From NCBI GenBank assembly GCA_023213395.1, contig CM041465.1, positions 95,177,741 through 95,241,740 on the forward strand: a DNA stretch of 64,000 bases, read 5' to 3'. The position numbers and the translations under genes are program-made. The notes under the pieces were generated by a model that saw nothing but the letters and a program-made list of their open reading frames with translations, was not told the DNA's origin and ran no database searches. The stretch comes from Cycas panzhihuaensis (lineage: Eukaryota; Cycadophyta). Below are positions 48,471 through 60,830 of the stretch, in pieces (positions within the stretch are counted from its first letter, which is position 1; each line of letters opens with the position of its first letter).

Positions 48471-50481
48471 GGTGAAGATGATGAAGTAAAAGAGATAGTG
48501 AAGAATTAGTAAATAAAAATGCTGCTAATACATGTGGCTGATATACCTAGCACAATAGGGAGAAATATGATTAAGTAATAAGTAATAATAATAGGCCATC
48601 AACACTTGTGGTAAATACTCCTGATGCAATAAGGTTTGATGATGTATACAAATGGCAATATAAGGATCACAAAGATAAATGATATGTCAGGTGATTATAA
48701 AATCAAAGATTATGCCTATGTAGAAGCTGACATGTGGGTGCACATAATTAAAAAATAAAGTTTGATATATGATATATGATCAAACCCATTTATCTCAAGT
48801 CTAAAGTAGTTGAGGTGATGATGCCTAAGGGAACTTCTAGTATATGTATTAGGGCCTTCACCTGCGATACGTGGATCTGTGCTTGATGATAAAATCCAAG
48901 TCATAGTGGAGCCCTAGTACTCTTAATCCTCACCTAGTTCACTAGTGAGTAGCTATATACCTCCTCCAAAGAGTCAAATGGTACTACATATCCCACAGAT
49001 ATGACATATATTAAACTGAGTATATTTTAATCTTGATTAAAATTTTTTAGTTTTGTTGGGTGGTTATTAGGATTATCACTAGTTAGAGGCTATAGGTACG
49101 GCTAACCTATCCCTCCACTACTATTCTAGTTAAGACTAGACCCAGTATAAAACTCATACCTCCCTTAAGGCCTGGACTTCAACTAACCATGGTCTATTTC
49201 AACCAAAGTGAGTGTACGCATAAGTCAAGAACTAGCAGTATAAGTCTTATCAATGAGATTTATTTTAAGAAATAATACACGTTATTTTCAAATAACTTGA
49301 AATGAAAATTTAAATAGAAAAATATTGAATGTGCTTGCTTACCTTCTATACTTACTTAGTTGTTGCTACTGCTTTATGTATTACTTTATGCTATATATGG
49401 AAATAGAAAGAACATGCCATATTTAGTAGGGGAACCAGATGTTACTTCTGATCTAAGGTTTCCCTTACTATAGTACAATGTTTCTAAATATACTTTTATA
49501 AATTTCAATACAAAAGCCATAAAAGGGTCAAAAAATAGATCAACTTGCTACTAAAATACTGATTAGTTTGTGATTTTCTATTTCTCTATAAAAAATAATA
49601 AATAGGTAAAATTTTCTAAAAATTACAAATATGGAGACCTAAATGATAGAAGAAAAAAGTGTTTAAAATATCTTTTCTGATAAGATAATAAAGTTAGATT
49701 TCTGAAAAGACATAAAAATATTTTAACCCCAAAAAGACACAAAAGTAAAATCTTACCATATTCACTATCTTAGAATTTAAATTTCAATATGTCATAAGCT
49801 TTATCTTGACATGTACATCAACTTTTTCTTCTACATCATCTCCAAAAATGGTCAAAAAGCTACTCAAAACTCTCTCGCAATATGTTTTGTGGGGTTAAGT
49901 ATGCAAATTCAGCATCTATTAGAAAACTGCAAAGATCTCATTAACTAGTAAATGAAATTTGATGAGATTTATCTCAAAATGATCTTGAGACATAAATCCA
50001 CTAGATCTCTCAAAAAAACGTTTAGATTTTTATCTCTTATTTAAAGAATTTTATTGAGAAAAGTACCCTAGATCACTCATCCATAAATTTTAACCTTTTA
50101 TTTCAGTCAAAACTAGTTGTTTTAGGTTGAATATAAAGATGCTCTAGAAGATAAAAGTGATCATCTTAGCAAGGTAACCCTAGACATCAAATTTTATTAA
50201 AATTTGAGATGGTTAATTTTTTTTATAAAATTTTAGCCTTTGAATGCTTCTAGGAATTTTTTTGCAACCAAATGACTTCAAAAAGTTGTCTTTTTCAACT
50301 CTAAAATTCTACACACATAGAAAATATAGCAATATATAAAATAATATAATTTTAAGCTCTCTAATATAAAATAAAGTTCTTAAATAAGCTCTCAACCTCA
50401 CATGAATTGTGAGTGAGAAGCATTAATGGCTCTATGCAAGCCTAGTGGGGAAATTTGGTCAACAATGGCTCTGACACCAGT
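48471..50481 (-). other. Copia A leader and primer site
   Basis: About 2 kb untranslated leader, the only full-length one of the A/B subfamily left whole. The site ACCTCC at 48953-48958 is where the Tat element entered in copia B. Primer site on the minus strand TGGTGTCAGAGC (50468-50479), one change from the initiator tRNA-Met site. Confidence 0.87.
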
Positions 50482-50786
50482 TGTTGGATGGAGGATCTAG
50501 TTGCTACACTCCACTACACTAAAGTAATAACACATAATAAGAGAAAAATGAATAGAATAGTATTGAGAGCAAAAATAAGAGGTGAGAATTAGACTCTCCC
50601 TTTCACATTCAGCCTTATATATCAGAGGATGTGCATTAGGGTTTCCAAAGGAGTTTCTCGCCTAATGACATGATCCTGAAATTATGCTTAAATATAAATA
50701 AAATTACATTTAACTATGTGACTTAGCTAACCTAAAGTCACATTCATATAATTAATCTAATGACCTTGATGCATTAATATCCATCA
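50482..50786 (-). repeat. 5' LTR of copia A
   Basis: 305 bases, TGTTGGATGG to TATCCATCA, followed by the TSD CAAGT. Minus-strand TATA CTGATATATAAGGCT is at about 50612-50626. Confidence 0.93.
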
Positions 50787-51091
50787 CAAGTAAACAAAGA
50801 TATATACATGATATAGATGCATAGTACATAAGATTTATGTGGGAAACCTTTTTAGAAAAAAATCCACCATAAATAATCCTTAGATCACATTGATTACACT
50901 TGTTTGAATTCATTAATATAAGGGTTGTAAGATATAAATATCCTTCTAAGAGATGTCACTCAACAAGGGTTGTGACCATTTGAATATCTCACACCACTTT
51001 GATAATCATAATTAGTTAAATCACATTAACATTAATTAGTGGCTTAATAAATAACTACCACATTAGCAACTATTAGGACAAGTTTGTCCCA
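50787..51091 (+). repeat. Remnant LTR of an older element (H), 3' part
   Basis: Ends GTTTGTCCCA and is followed, two bases on, by TGGTACTAAAGCT (51094-51106), a decayed initiator tRNA-Met primer site. Chromovirus E has the same arrangement (ATGTCCCA, AG, TGGTATCAGAG). Copia A is inserted at its left, so the rest of this LTR should be the sequence before 3246, possibly including the AT tract. No partner LTR was found. Confidence 0.5.
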
Positions 51092-51106
51092 AGTGGTACT
51101 AAAGCT

Positions 51107-52440
51107 CCTTTTAAAGGTTCCTTCTATAGCAGTAAGACAAAGATAATTAAAAGCAAAATAAATGTAAGGTGAAAGAAGCAGAAATTATGGTAATCTGATA
51201 AGAAATTCTTTTTGCCCCCTTTGGTAATAGTTTGTAATCCTCTATTTCTACATTATTTATTTTATCTTACTTTATTTATGTAATATTTTACTTTTGCACT
51301 ATTCCATTATCTTTCCATAGATGTTTAGGGAGAAACCTTATTTCAAGGATTTTAAAATATCCATGGGAAGTTATTGTTACTAGCTAAGCATACCCAGGGA
51401 TAAGCTAACATCTGAAGTGAGGTGATTTATCTACTAATAATTAATCTTTAGATAGCACCCACATATATAATTTAGCTTCCATATACCTTTGGGTATATAG
51501 GAGGACACTTCTAGGTTTTCTTTCTGTAACCTAAAATAGGTAAACAATCAATCACTTGTAACCTTATAGTGTACTAGTTAGTAGTTAGTTCTAGGAAGTT
51601 ACCCTTGATGAACATCTCAAACATAGATAATATAGTTATGAGTATAGTAACCCTTCATGGTTAGTACCCTGAGATATTGGGCCAACATTATTAATGAATG
51701 AGGAGTTTATAAGAGGGCATACTGACTAGAAAATCCTTAAAGCAAAGTTCATCTAAAAATTGGTTATTTGAATTCTATTTTTGGGTCTAAAACAACTGTA
51801 TAAAACTTCCATCAATTGGTTTACTACTATTAAAACCCTTAACAGTAGACTTTGCAGTCTAAATCCTTAACACTATATTAAAAAAAAAATTGTCACAAGC
51901 TCATACCTTCAGAAGGTCACTTATGTAAATAACAGTTTTTTATAAGTAAAACTTTTACTAGTGATCTACACATAAAAGAGAAAAAGAAAAGAAAGTATCC
52001 ATGGATTTAATTTTACCCTTATTATTTATTTACCTTATTTTAATGAGCATGGCATACTAATTATTTTGCACTAGATTAGTTTTAACCCTTATTTGTGGGA
52101 AAAAATAACATATAAATACCCCGTAGGCTCCACAACCAACTTTTACATATAATCTTACTTATATTATATTAATGAACTCTCTACATTTGTCTTAGTGTAT
52201 TAAGTAAGGTTATCACAAAACATTTTAGGAAAACAACCTAAAGATGCTCTAAAGTAACCTACTTGTAATAAGGGGTTAATAAGTTATAGATACACCCCAC
52301 TCCCCCTCTCCACCTTGCCCCCCAGCTCTCTCCTATCTTTCTACATCATTCCCTAACTCTTTAGTCTCATTCTTTCCATCTAGCTCCCTTCTCCTTTAAA
52401 AATCCATTTTTTCTTTCCTAATCCTCTTTCTTCAAGTCTT
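51107..52440 (+). other. Leader of remnant element H
   Basis: Two blocks resemble the leader of chromovirus E in the same order: 51476-51606 (CTTCCATATACC, GTATATAGGAGGA and onward) with 57622-57757, and the C/T-rich end 52260-52440 with 58195-58362. No gag follows at the expected place, so only the 5' end of H survives. Confidence 0.5.
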
Positions 52441-54003
52441 TTTCTTTTAAAGTTATTTTAACAACTTATATGATTGCTCCCTTGTCACCCCTTTAAGATG
52501 TAACACTGAAGATTTTAAGACTAGAGGTTAGTGATAATGGTTGGATTATTGTATAAGCAAATGTTAATTTTGATAAAGTGTATATATAGTAGTAGATTTT
52601 AGTATAAATAGAAAAGAAGGATAATGGAGATAATTTTAATGACAAGCCTTTTAGGAGGCCTAAGATTGATTATTCAAATAAGAAATGTGCTAGAGTAGGA
52701 ATTTGTAGGATGTTTTATTTGCAAGAGATAAAATTTAGGAGAGATAAACTTTTATACGAAGTTCCCATAATGCATCTTCTCCACACAAGAAGGCTCTCAT
52801 AACAAAGGTATATCTTAGAGAATTATTTCTCAAGGAAGAATAATTTTATAGGATAAAGTCTTTATGGGGGAGATAACTTGTAGGAAATAATCAATTACCT
52901 TACCCCACAAAAGGTTGAAATAGAAAAACAAAATAAACAAAAGAAATGATTTGTAGGAAATTATTTTATAGGAGAGATAACCTAAGAAAGAGGAAGCTCA
53001 TGAGATAAGGAATTCATAGGGAAAGAACAAGTGGGCCCACTATGTAAAATAAGAAGTGAAGTTTAACTCTTTTGAATTAATGTGATCCCACAGAAGGACA
53101 TAATAAAAACTTAAGAAAAAAATAGCTCATGTGAAAGACAATTGGGGAGAGATAGTTCTTTAGAAGAGATAACTTGCAATAAAATAACCTACATAGAGGA
53201 GTTTATAAGAATAGTTTTAAAAGAAAGAAAAGAAAAGAAAAGGGTCCCACATAAAGCCTCCCATATGAATAACATTCCACTTAAGTTATAAGTATAAAAT
53301 AAGGTTGTTATAGGTAACATGCATGTGGGTTTATATTTTTAGAATTGAAATACTCAACAAAAGAGATTGAACAACTATAAAATAAAATCCTAGCAAAATA
53401 AGATACCTGTAAAGAAATAATAAGGATGAAAGAGATTTGATTTAGGCCCTTAATCAAGTGAGTGTAATGAAATCACAAATGTTGATCTTTATAGTTACAT
53501 CTTGGTATTTTATTTTAATGGTGCAATAAAAGTCATTTGATCATTGCCATATATAAGCTTTATTGATAGCTGATAAATAACATGATAGTTTAAAGTATTT
53601 TTCATGGATAAGATATAATGGAATAGTTATATCAACTTTTTCCATCTCATTTCTTCATTGTCTTGATGTCAAACAAAGTGAGACAAGGTAAAATTACAAA
53701 GAATGAGTAGTGAAAAGATGAAAGCATTGATACAATTGAACCATAGAATTACAAAGGAGAAATTCAATTAGTTTAACACATGTTAACAGAGGAGAGCTAA
53801 TGTGTAGTTTATCAATGATACTAAAGTGAGCCTAAAGGGATAAAATAGTAAGAGATTTCAAGCAAAGTAATAAATTAACAATCCATTATGGAAGATTATA
53901 TTGGCCAAAATTAGATTAGCACCTAATATGTTTCTCATCCAAAATTAATAGAGCTAATATCTCAATGTTTGAAGGAAGACGATAAGTTATTACTTAGGCC
54001 AAA
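52441..54003. other. Unassigned AT-rich stretch with a dispersed motif
   Basis: No gene seen. The pieces TTGTAGGA and GAGAGATAA recur irregularly between about 52703 and 53175 (52703, 52738, 52868, 52889, 52950, 53147, 53165), perhaps an old degenerate tandem repeat. Confidence 0.35.
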
Positions 54004-54320
54004 TGTTAGTGATAGTTAACTTAGGTTAACTATAACTTAATGTTTCATTAGGGTTAATTAGCATGTGTAGGTGTGATGAAAGGACATGTCCATTGACAAA
54101 AAGACATGATGAAGAGGCATGACCTTACATGGTACCATTTTGGGGTATATATATTCATACCTCCTTGGTATTTCCTATCACCAACTCAAGATCAATATAA
54201 TCTTAACAGTCTTCTCGTGCTTGATCTCACCTATGAAACACTCTATGTTGTTTTATTTTTAATATATTAAAATATTGTATTTGTGGGTTTTCTCTCTCGG
54301 GAGTTTCCCATAATATATCC
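54004..54320 (+). repeat. Possible LTR of an unknown element
   Basis: Starts TGTTAGTGATAG and ends ATATATCCA. It holds a TATA box (GTATATATATT, 54145-54155) and a U5-like end (GGGTTTTCTCTCTCGGGAGT). GTGTTAGAGTCC after it faintly resembles a tRNA-Met primer site. No partner and no TSD were found, so this is a shape-based guess. Confidence 0.35.
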
Positions 54321-56727
54321 AGTGTTAGAGTCCCCTTGTGAATGATCTTAGCATGTAGTAGTCTCCGCCTCTAGTTGGCTTGACACCTAACATGCATCCT
54401 GCATATACACACACTCTCCTATCAAATAATAGGTTAATAACTAACCTCGGGGCATATAATTTGAGAAAAAAATTTAGACTACTAGAACCTAATATGCCTT
54501 TTGACCTATAAAATCTTAAACAAGCACTGACTAAAGATAATAAGTTAGCTAAGGAAATGACAAGTTGGTAGGTAGATCCTCCTAAGAGGAACTAGAAGAG
54601 GGAAGGTTTGAGAGTAGAGTTATTAAGAGAAGATATTAGACTCTAAATAATTATTTTATCTAGAAATTTTGGTTTCCTAGATAATTCTTAACTAAATCTC
54701 CTCCACGCATTTGTCATTATTAAATACATGAAGGGGGATTAACTACTAGATTAGCTAGGAATTCTGAGTAGCAATATGGTGTAGTAATTGAAAGTTCTTC
54801 CTTTAGGTAATCATTTTCATATAAGCTTGTATTTTATTTATATAATATTAAGCATAACTACATTTTCCAAATTCTTAATGAATCCTTGAATAGAACTCCT
54901 ACTCATTCAATAGTAGTATACTAAGATATAGATTGGAAAGCTCCCTTATTTCTTTATTCTTTGGTTGATGATTTATATACCCACTATCTTGTATGTTTCT
55001 CCCAATGCCTAGGATAGATGATGTTAAAGATAGGTTAAAAGACGAAGGTAGAATAAATGGGGACTTTTATTAATTTAAAGATTATATTACAATTTAGCTA
55101 CAGGTCTATAATAGGTTAGCTTTATATCTACCAAGGTATCTTCCCACTAGACTATTTTTTATGGAAATTTATAAGTTATTATCATATATAAGAAATAGGC
55201 TATACCTTAAGCTTTAAAAAGTACCTTATTAATCTCACTCCATTCATATGGGGCACTACAAAGCCCTAGGGTGGTTTGAAATATAAGAGGCAGGTAAGCC
55301 ATTAACTATAGACTGTAATTTAAAAAGAACAGTACCTAGGTACTATGACCTAGGTGGGATAATCATTTAATATATGAGAACTATCAAAATGATTTCAATT
55401 TAACATGAACTAAATAATCTAGAGAAGCATAGGAACTAAGAAGATGATCATCTCATATGTAAGAGGGAGCCAATATTCTTTACATAGATTAGTCAGATGG
55501 TAGTGAATTTCAAAATAATTGAGGTAGTAGTTGAAGGAGAAGAGGGAGAGTAAGGGGAAGAGGAAAAGCAAGAACAAGGTGAGGGTGACCTACTCTCACC
55601 TACACAAAGGTACATTGCAAACCATTAAGAATACGAAGAGGACTAAAGCATAAGAGCAACCTGTAGATGCTAGTAAAAAGAAGAAGAAGAAGAAACATAA
55701 ACCACCCACTTCAACACCTCCACCTAAGCAATTCCTCAACAACCATAAGTATAAGTCCATTTATTGGAAGAGGAGAGGCTAGTACTATTGGAAAAATAAA
55801 AGGGTTATGATCCACCACATTCTCCCCCTCTTATCCTAACACAAAAGTAAATTTCCCTTACAAAGTTGAAATAAAATATTGAGCAACTTATCTTAGAGTT
55901 ACCATCGACAGAACTTTCTATGAATGGATCAAAAGCTTTAAAGGTCTTAGAGAAGGCTTGATATTTTTAAGAGGGATTGAGATTAAGTTACCATATATAA
56001 ACCAAGTCCTCTAAGGATGCCAAGGTAGTAAAGAAGGTAGTAGAGGAAGTAGTTGGTGCTACTAATCTAATGCTTCTCATCTCAATCGATATCCTAAGGT
56101 AAATTTGAGAAAGATAAAGTAGTCACCATATAAGCAAATGAATCTTAACATGTTGAAGTAATTATTAAGCAACCATCTTAATAAGAAGAGGTTAGTGTTC
56201 ATCCACTAAAGGAAGATATAGTAGAATAGTTTTACATCTCACCTAAACTAGCTCTCTTAGTGGCTAAGGAGATTGTTAATAATTATACAACCTATATGGT
56301 AGGTCAAGATTTTCTAGAATTGGAAACAATTGAACCCTATCAAAGTGTAATCAATCCTAAGCATCTAAGTGGAGCAATAGGATGTGGTTCACTCTCAAAC
56401 TTCATAAGTAAATAAGACTCCATCGATGGACCCCAACTAGGAGGAAGGAAAGGATGAGAAAATATAACTTGATCCATGGGTTATAGAATAAATGAAAGTT
56501 AGGTAAGAACCCTAAGGATCAATATAAGTTATAACTTTAGATATAACTGCTAAAGAAAGATTCTACCAATGGAGTAAATAAGATAAGAGTATGAAGAAGG
56601 CTATTGTTAAGGGGGAAAAATGAGTTGAAATAATCTCCTAGCCAATTAAAGATGATACAACAATGGAGTCTATAGGCTTGCATTTGGCCATTGGTCAACT
56701 TATTAAGGATATGGTGTCTACCCTACA
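54321..56727. other. Unassigned degraded region left of chromovirus E
   Basis: Broken protein-like stretches on the plus strand, for example a Lys tract with Pro/Thr (VDASKKKKKKKHKPPTSTPP, near 55660-55720) and LVAKEIVNNYTTYMVGQDFL near 56250. No family could be recognised and every frame is full of stops. It may be an old element body. Confidence 0.35.
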
Positions 56728-57101
56728 TGTTACATAGCTTATCCAACTAAGTTATGTAAACCACTATGGAACTTTGCGCATGTGTCATCTAGCGGGCCAA
56801 TAGTATGCATGGGCATTGCCATCCAATAGAATGTAAGGCCACTTAGGCTGCCAATAGGATTACATATATAAGACCCTATTTTGTCTATATAAGGGTCATA
56901 AATTGTAAATGATGGTTATCTTGATAGAACATTTTTATAAAGATTGTGCTGTAGTACTTTCTATCTTTTGGTGATCATTTAGTGCTCTGGTGCTCTTGTG
57001 AAACTCTTAGTTAACTTGTTTGCTCTGTTGGATAAGAAGACGCTACTGCAATTGTCAAATTCTCTACTATCTTAAGAGTATTGGCAAGAAGAAATGTCCC
57101 A
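56728..57101 (+). repeat. 5' LTR of chromovirus E
   Basis: 374 bases, TGTTACATAG to ATGTCCCA. It opens with a 12-base inverted repeat (56730-56741 and 56748-56759). Two TATA boxes lie 22 bases apart (ATATATAAG 56864-56872, TATATAAGG 56886-56894), each followed by a GACCC/GGGTC half of a small inverted repeat. Confidence 0.95.
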
Positions 57102-57103
57102 AG

Positions 57104-57114
57104 TGGTATCAGAG
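57104..57114 (+). promoter_or_regulatory. Primer binding site of chromovirus E
   Basis: TGGTATCAGAG, a perfect match to the complement of the initiator tRNA-Met 3' end, two bases after the LTR. Confidence 0.92.
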
Positions 57115-58362
57115 TTGCGTCGCGATTGTGGGAGGCTACCCAAAAGACCAATTTTTTTTTTCCCCTGTCAGATCGAGTACTCTCTCTACCCTAGTAGAGA
57201 TCGAGGAAAGACCTTCACTTAGTACTCTCTCCACAGAGATTGAGGAATAGTATCAGGATAGTCCAAGAGTTGGGAGAAAGAGGAAATTCTTTTCCCAGGT
57301 AACTCTAATACTTTATTCCTTGTCTTTCATCCGGTTTTAATTCCATTCCTATATTTCGATTCTAGCATTGAATTATATCTAAAGGGTAGATAACACCACT
57401 AGGCGGCTACTTTTTTCTCCCTCCCACCTCCTTTCTTGGGTAGACAACACCACTGGGCAGCTAACCAAGTAGTTAGGTAGAGACCCTATACCGGGGGTCT
57501 TTAAATATCGCAGGGATCTGTCGTTCTGACTAAGCGCATAATGGCCCTCCTACCCTTTGTGTAAAGGATTGGAGTATCACTCTTGAGCCAAGCCCTATAC
57601 AGAACCTAGCTACAGAAGTGCACCTCCATGTACCTTCGAGTATATAGGAGGACCCCACCTTTAGGTCCCAATCCTTTTCTAGCATAGGCAACTATTGACT
57701 GCTGAAGTCTTGTAGTGTAGTGGCTAATGGTTAGGGCCACGAAGCTACCTGCCCTAAACTTCTACAGTTTATTGGTAGGCCTATAAGACCAAGCACACCT
57801 TATCTAGTAGTTAGTAGGATACTTTGGTTAAGACTGTAAACCACCTCACAATTTAGAAAAAAAAAGAAAAGAGAGAGAGAGAGAGGGAGAGAGAGAAAAC
57901 ATAAAGGAAAAAAAGAAAAGGAAGAAAAGAAAAGAAAAGAAAAGCAAGAGAAAAAGAAAAAGGAAAAAAGAAAAAAAATTAGTGAGGAATTCACCCTTAC
58001 AAGTACATACCTCATTTTGATCAGCACATCGTACTGGTCAATTTGCACTAAGTTGGTATATACTATAAATTTACACAATTTTTAGTACCTAGTCACCGAT
58101 AGGTCCCACCACCCCCCCCCCCCCTAACACTTCACATGTCCCATTTGAATAAGCTTTTCACACTGTTGAAAGAACTTGATATCTTGTTTATGAAATTTTC
58201 TTTGGGACCAATAGGCTATAGACACCCCATAATCTCCCTATTCACCCCCCTCTCTTTCCCTTAACAACCCCCTTTTTCTTACGTCCCGTTCTTTCTTGAT
58301 CTTTCCCACTTCATTTATTCCCTTCCTTTCTACTTATTCCCGCCTCTTTACACCCTTTCTCC
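57115..58362 (+). other. Chromovirus E leader
   Basis: Untranslated leader. It contains a purine-only-like tract (57855-57978), a run of 13 C (58112-58124) and a C/T-rich end before gag. A minus-strand reading frame of 92 codons here is only the complement of the purine tract. Confidence 0.8.
57855..57978 (+). repeat. Purine tract with (GA)n
   Basis: About 124 bases almost wholly A and G, including AGAGAGAGAGAGAG near 57870 and AAAAG repeats near 57930. Such mirror-like tracts can form triplex DNA. It is also a likely mutation hot spot. Confidence 0.85.
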
Positions 58363-59330
58363 ATGGATTCTCAAAGCAATAGTGACAAAATATTGGGACT
58401 CGAGACTGAAGTCAACAGAATTTATGATAAAATAAAGGATCTCGACCATATACGCGAGGAGGTTAAAAATGAAGTAGCTACTATGTGCGCAGAATTTAGC
58501 TTAAAATTGTAAAACCTAGCATCTCATGATGATCTCCAAGATGTAATTAAGAGGTTGAACAACTTCTCTCCTCCACCACCAGTTAGCCCTACACAACAAT
58601 AAATCATGCCTCTACCTCCACGTCAGTATCAACCATTCCATCATAAGATCAACATGCCCACATTTGATTCGGATCTCAATAGGGATAGTGCACAAAGTTG
58701 GATTAGCAAACTAGAGTCTTACTTTATACTCAAACCCAATGTTAGTAAATGAGCAACTTATATTTACTTCCATTCACTTAGATGGGAAGGCACATCATTA
58801 GTTCCAATGGTGTAAACAAGAGTACCCCTCCAGCTAGTCTTGGGCTCACTTCTTTACCTATTTTTTTGAGCAGTATGAAGACACTTGGAGTCAATATTTT
58901 TTTACATAGCTAATATATTTGAAGCAAGTATCCTCTATCGAAGTTTACACTGATGAGTTCCAATCTTTATGTAATTGGGTTGATCAGCAGCTTGATAAAC
59001 AGACAAAGATAAATACGTACATGTCCAGACTTAAAGAACGTATCCAAATGCACTTGAAGACAGTCTCCCTATCTACTCTAAAGGATGCAATTAATATGGC
59101 TAAAGCAATAGAAGTAGAATTTACTAGAGAAAGACCTCCTCTGTTCAGATAAGACTCCATGTGGTTTTCATGATCCCAACAAGCTGATATGGCCTAGTCC
59201 CAAAGACCACAATCACGCCCATGACCAGAGGATACCCCAACTACATCTCTCGAGCAACACACGAAGGAATCATTGTCAAAGTCCATCCACATCACTCCTG
59301 TAGAGGCACAACATCGTCGGGAAGATGGTC
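58363..59330 (+). pseudogene. Chromovirus E Gag
   Basis: The ATG 58363-58365 starts MDSQSNSDKILGLETEVNRI, running 49 codons to a stop. After it come INMPTFDSDLNRDSAQSWIS and KLESYFILKP, matching the PxFDGxDPxxWIxKxExYF opening of chromovirus Gag. The open block 58919-59152 carries VYTDEFQSLCNWVDQQLDKQ and INMAKAIEVEF, the end of the Gag core. I saw no zinc knuckle; the region where it should be (59160-59330) is broken. Confidence 0.85.
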
Positions 59331-59559
59331 TATATATGCAATATTCTGAAAAATGGACCACTAGTCACAATAGAATCTGTAATGGTCTTCACAATTATCC
59401 TAGACTTATCCTCGGATGATGACCCTGAGATGAGCATGAATATGATGATGAACCCCAAGACCACCCTATTGATGAGTTACCCCCAAACCCTGAGCCTAAA
59501 GTTTCCTTATCCATAGTTACCTCCATTACATGTCCTAAACCACTTTGAGTCAAAGGAAT

Positions 59560-60830
59560 ACTTAGGAAAACCCCAATTACCATTTTGATCGACGGTGGCG
59601 TGTCACTAAATTTCATCGACATCTCTATTGATCGCCAATTGAATCTTTACATAGAACCTAAAATTAGCTTCACTTACTCCTTACCTGGTCATCGCACACT
59701 CCATTGTGTGGGAACAATAAAAAACCTCATGGTCCACATTGGCTCATATACCCTTATCTCTAATTTTTATGCCCTGTCCATATATGGGTCAGATGCAATT
59801 CTTGGTGTGCAATGGCTCCAGACTCTAGGAACTTATAGCACCAATAACTCACCCATGACCCACTTTATTATGTTCAAAGATCACATGGGCTGCTCTCATA
59901 AACTTTATGGGATACAAGCCCCCCCAAATAAAGTAATCTCACCCTCACGAATGTTCCACCAACTCAATGGTAACATCGGATACATCGTTCGTCTTAACCA
60001 TATCCAGGCCCCCTCGAGTATCCTCCCTGATATCCGACAAGTATTAGATCGATACCAATCTGTATTTCCTCTGTTACCTACTAGCCCCCCACCTGATCGA
60101 GGCTTTTACTATACTATTGAGTTACAAAGTTCGCATGACCTGATTAGCCTTCGATCATATAGAAATTGCTATTTCCAAAAAATTGAAATAAAAAAAATCA
60201 CATGGGAATCGTTGGATATGGGTATCATCTAACCTAGTAAAAGCTTGTATGCGGCACCCATCATCTTAGTTCACAAGAAGGATGGCTCTTTCTCACTTTG
60301 TATTGACTATTGTGCACTCAATAAAATCACCATAAAAAATAAGTTTCCCACGCCATGAATCGATGACATATTAGATGAAATCCATGGTGCTACAATTTTT
60401 ACCAAGGTTGATTTACAGTCAGGATACTACCAAATCCCCATCTTTCTAGAGGATCAATATAAAACAACTTTCTGAACCCACCATGGCCACTTTGAGTTCC
60501 AAGTCATGCCCTTTGGCCTATGTAATGCTCCAGCCACCTTTCAGGCCCTCATGAACAAGATCTTTTTCCCATACTTACGAAAATTTGTCATTGTCTTCTT
60601 TGATAATATTCTTATCTATAGCTCAAACATGTCGGCCCACATCCCACATCTAGAAACAATCCTTCAAATCCCAGCTGAGAATAAACTGTATGCTAAGCTC
60701 TCCAAATATGAATTTGGGAAATCTGAATTACAATACCTTGGGCATATTATATCCTTTACAAGGGTTTGGGTGGATCCTGATAAAATCTTTGTCATCACTA
60801 ATTAGCCAACCCTAAAAACACTGACCCAAT
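59560..60830 (+). pseudogene. Chromovirus E protease and reverse transcriptase
   Basis: An open block of 215 codons (59585-60232) begins with the protease active site IDGGVSLNFIDISI, catalytic Asp at 59591-59593; family norm is D-S-G-A, here D-G-G-V. It ends in the RT start (DRGFYYTIELQSS). RT goes on as [33 protein letters not shown], then MPFGLCNAPATFQALMNKIF in 60506-60805. The catalytic box VFFDD reads VFFDN: the second Asp codon is AAT (60605-60607), so polymerase activity would be lost even without the stops. GHIISFTRVWVDPDK follows, then a stop and the connection block LTQLRTFLGLTRFYHQFV. Confidence 0.92.

Larger units (their letters stand above)
3246..50786 (-). mobile_element. Copia A, outermost LTR retrotransposon of the nest
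   Basis: Ty1/copia element on the minus strand, flanked by the perfect 5-base duplication CAAGT (3241-3245 and 50787-50791). Without its insertions it is about 7.6 kb. Order on the minus strand: 5' LTR 50482-50786, primer site, roughly 2 kb leader, gag-protease-integrase (48470-46079), then RT-RNase H (6783-4650), PPT, 3' LTR 3246-3551. Copia B interrupts pol and a solo LTR interrupts the 3' region. The two LTRs differ at about 38 of 306 positions by hand count (about 12%), the highest of the pairs counted, which fits its place as oldest host. Confidence 0.92.

Noticed and set aside
54321-56727. Possible integrated pararetrovirus, suggested by a Lys-rich stretch
   Set aside because: No coat, movement or RT motif of that group could be read; the stretch stays unassigned.
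57800-58078. 92-codon minus-strand frame rich in Phe, Ser and Leu
   Set aside because: It is the complement of the purine tract in the chromovirus E leader and looks membrane-like only by composition.
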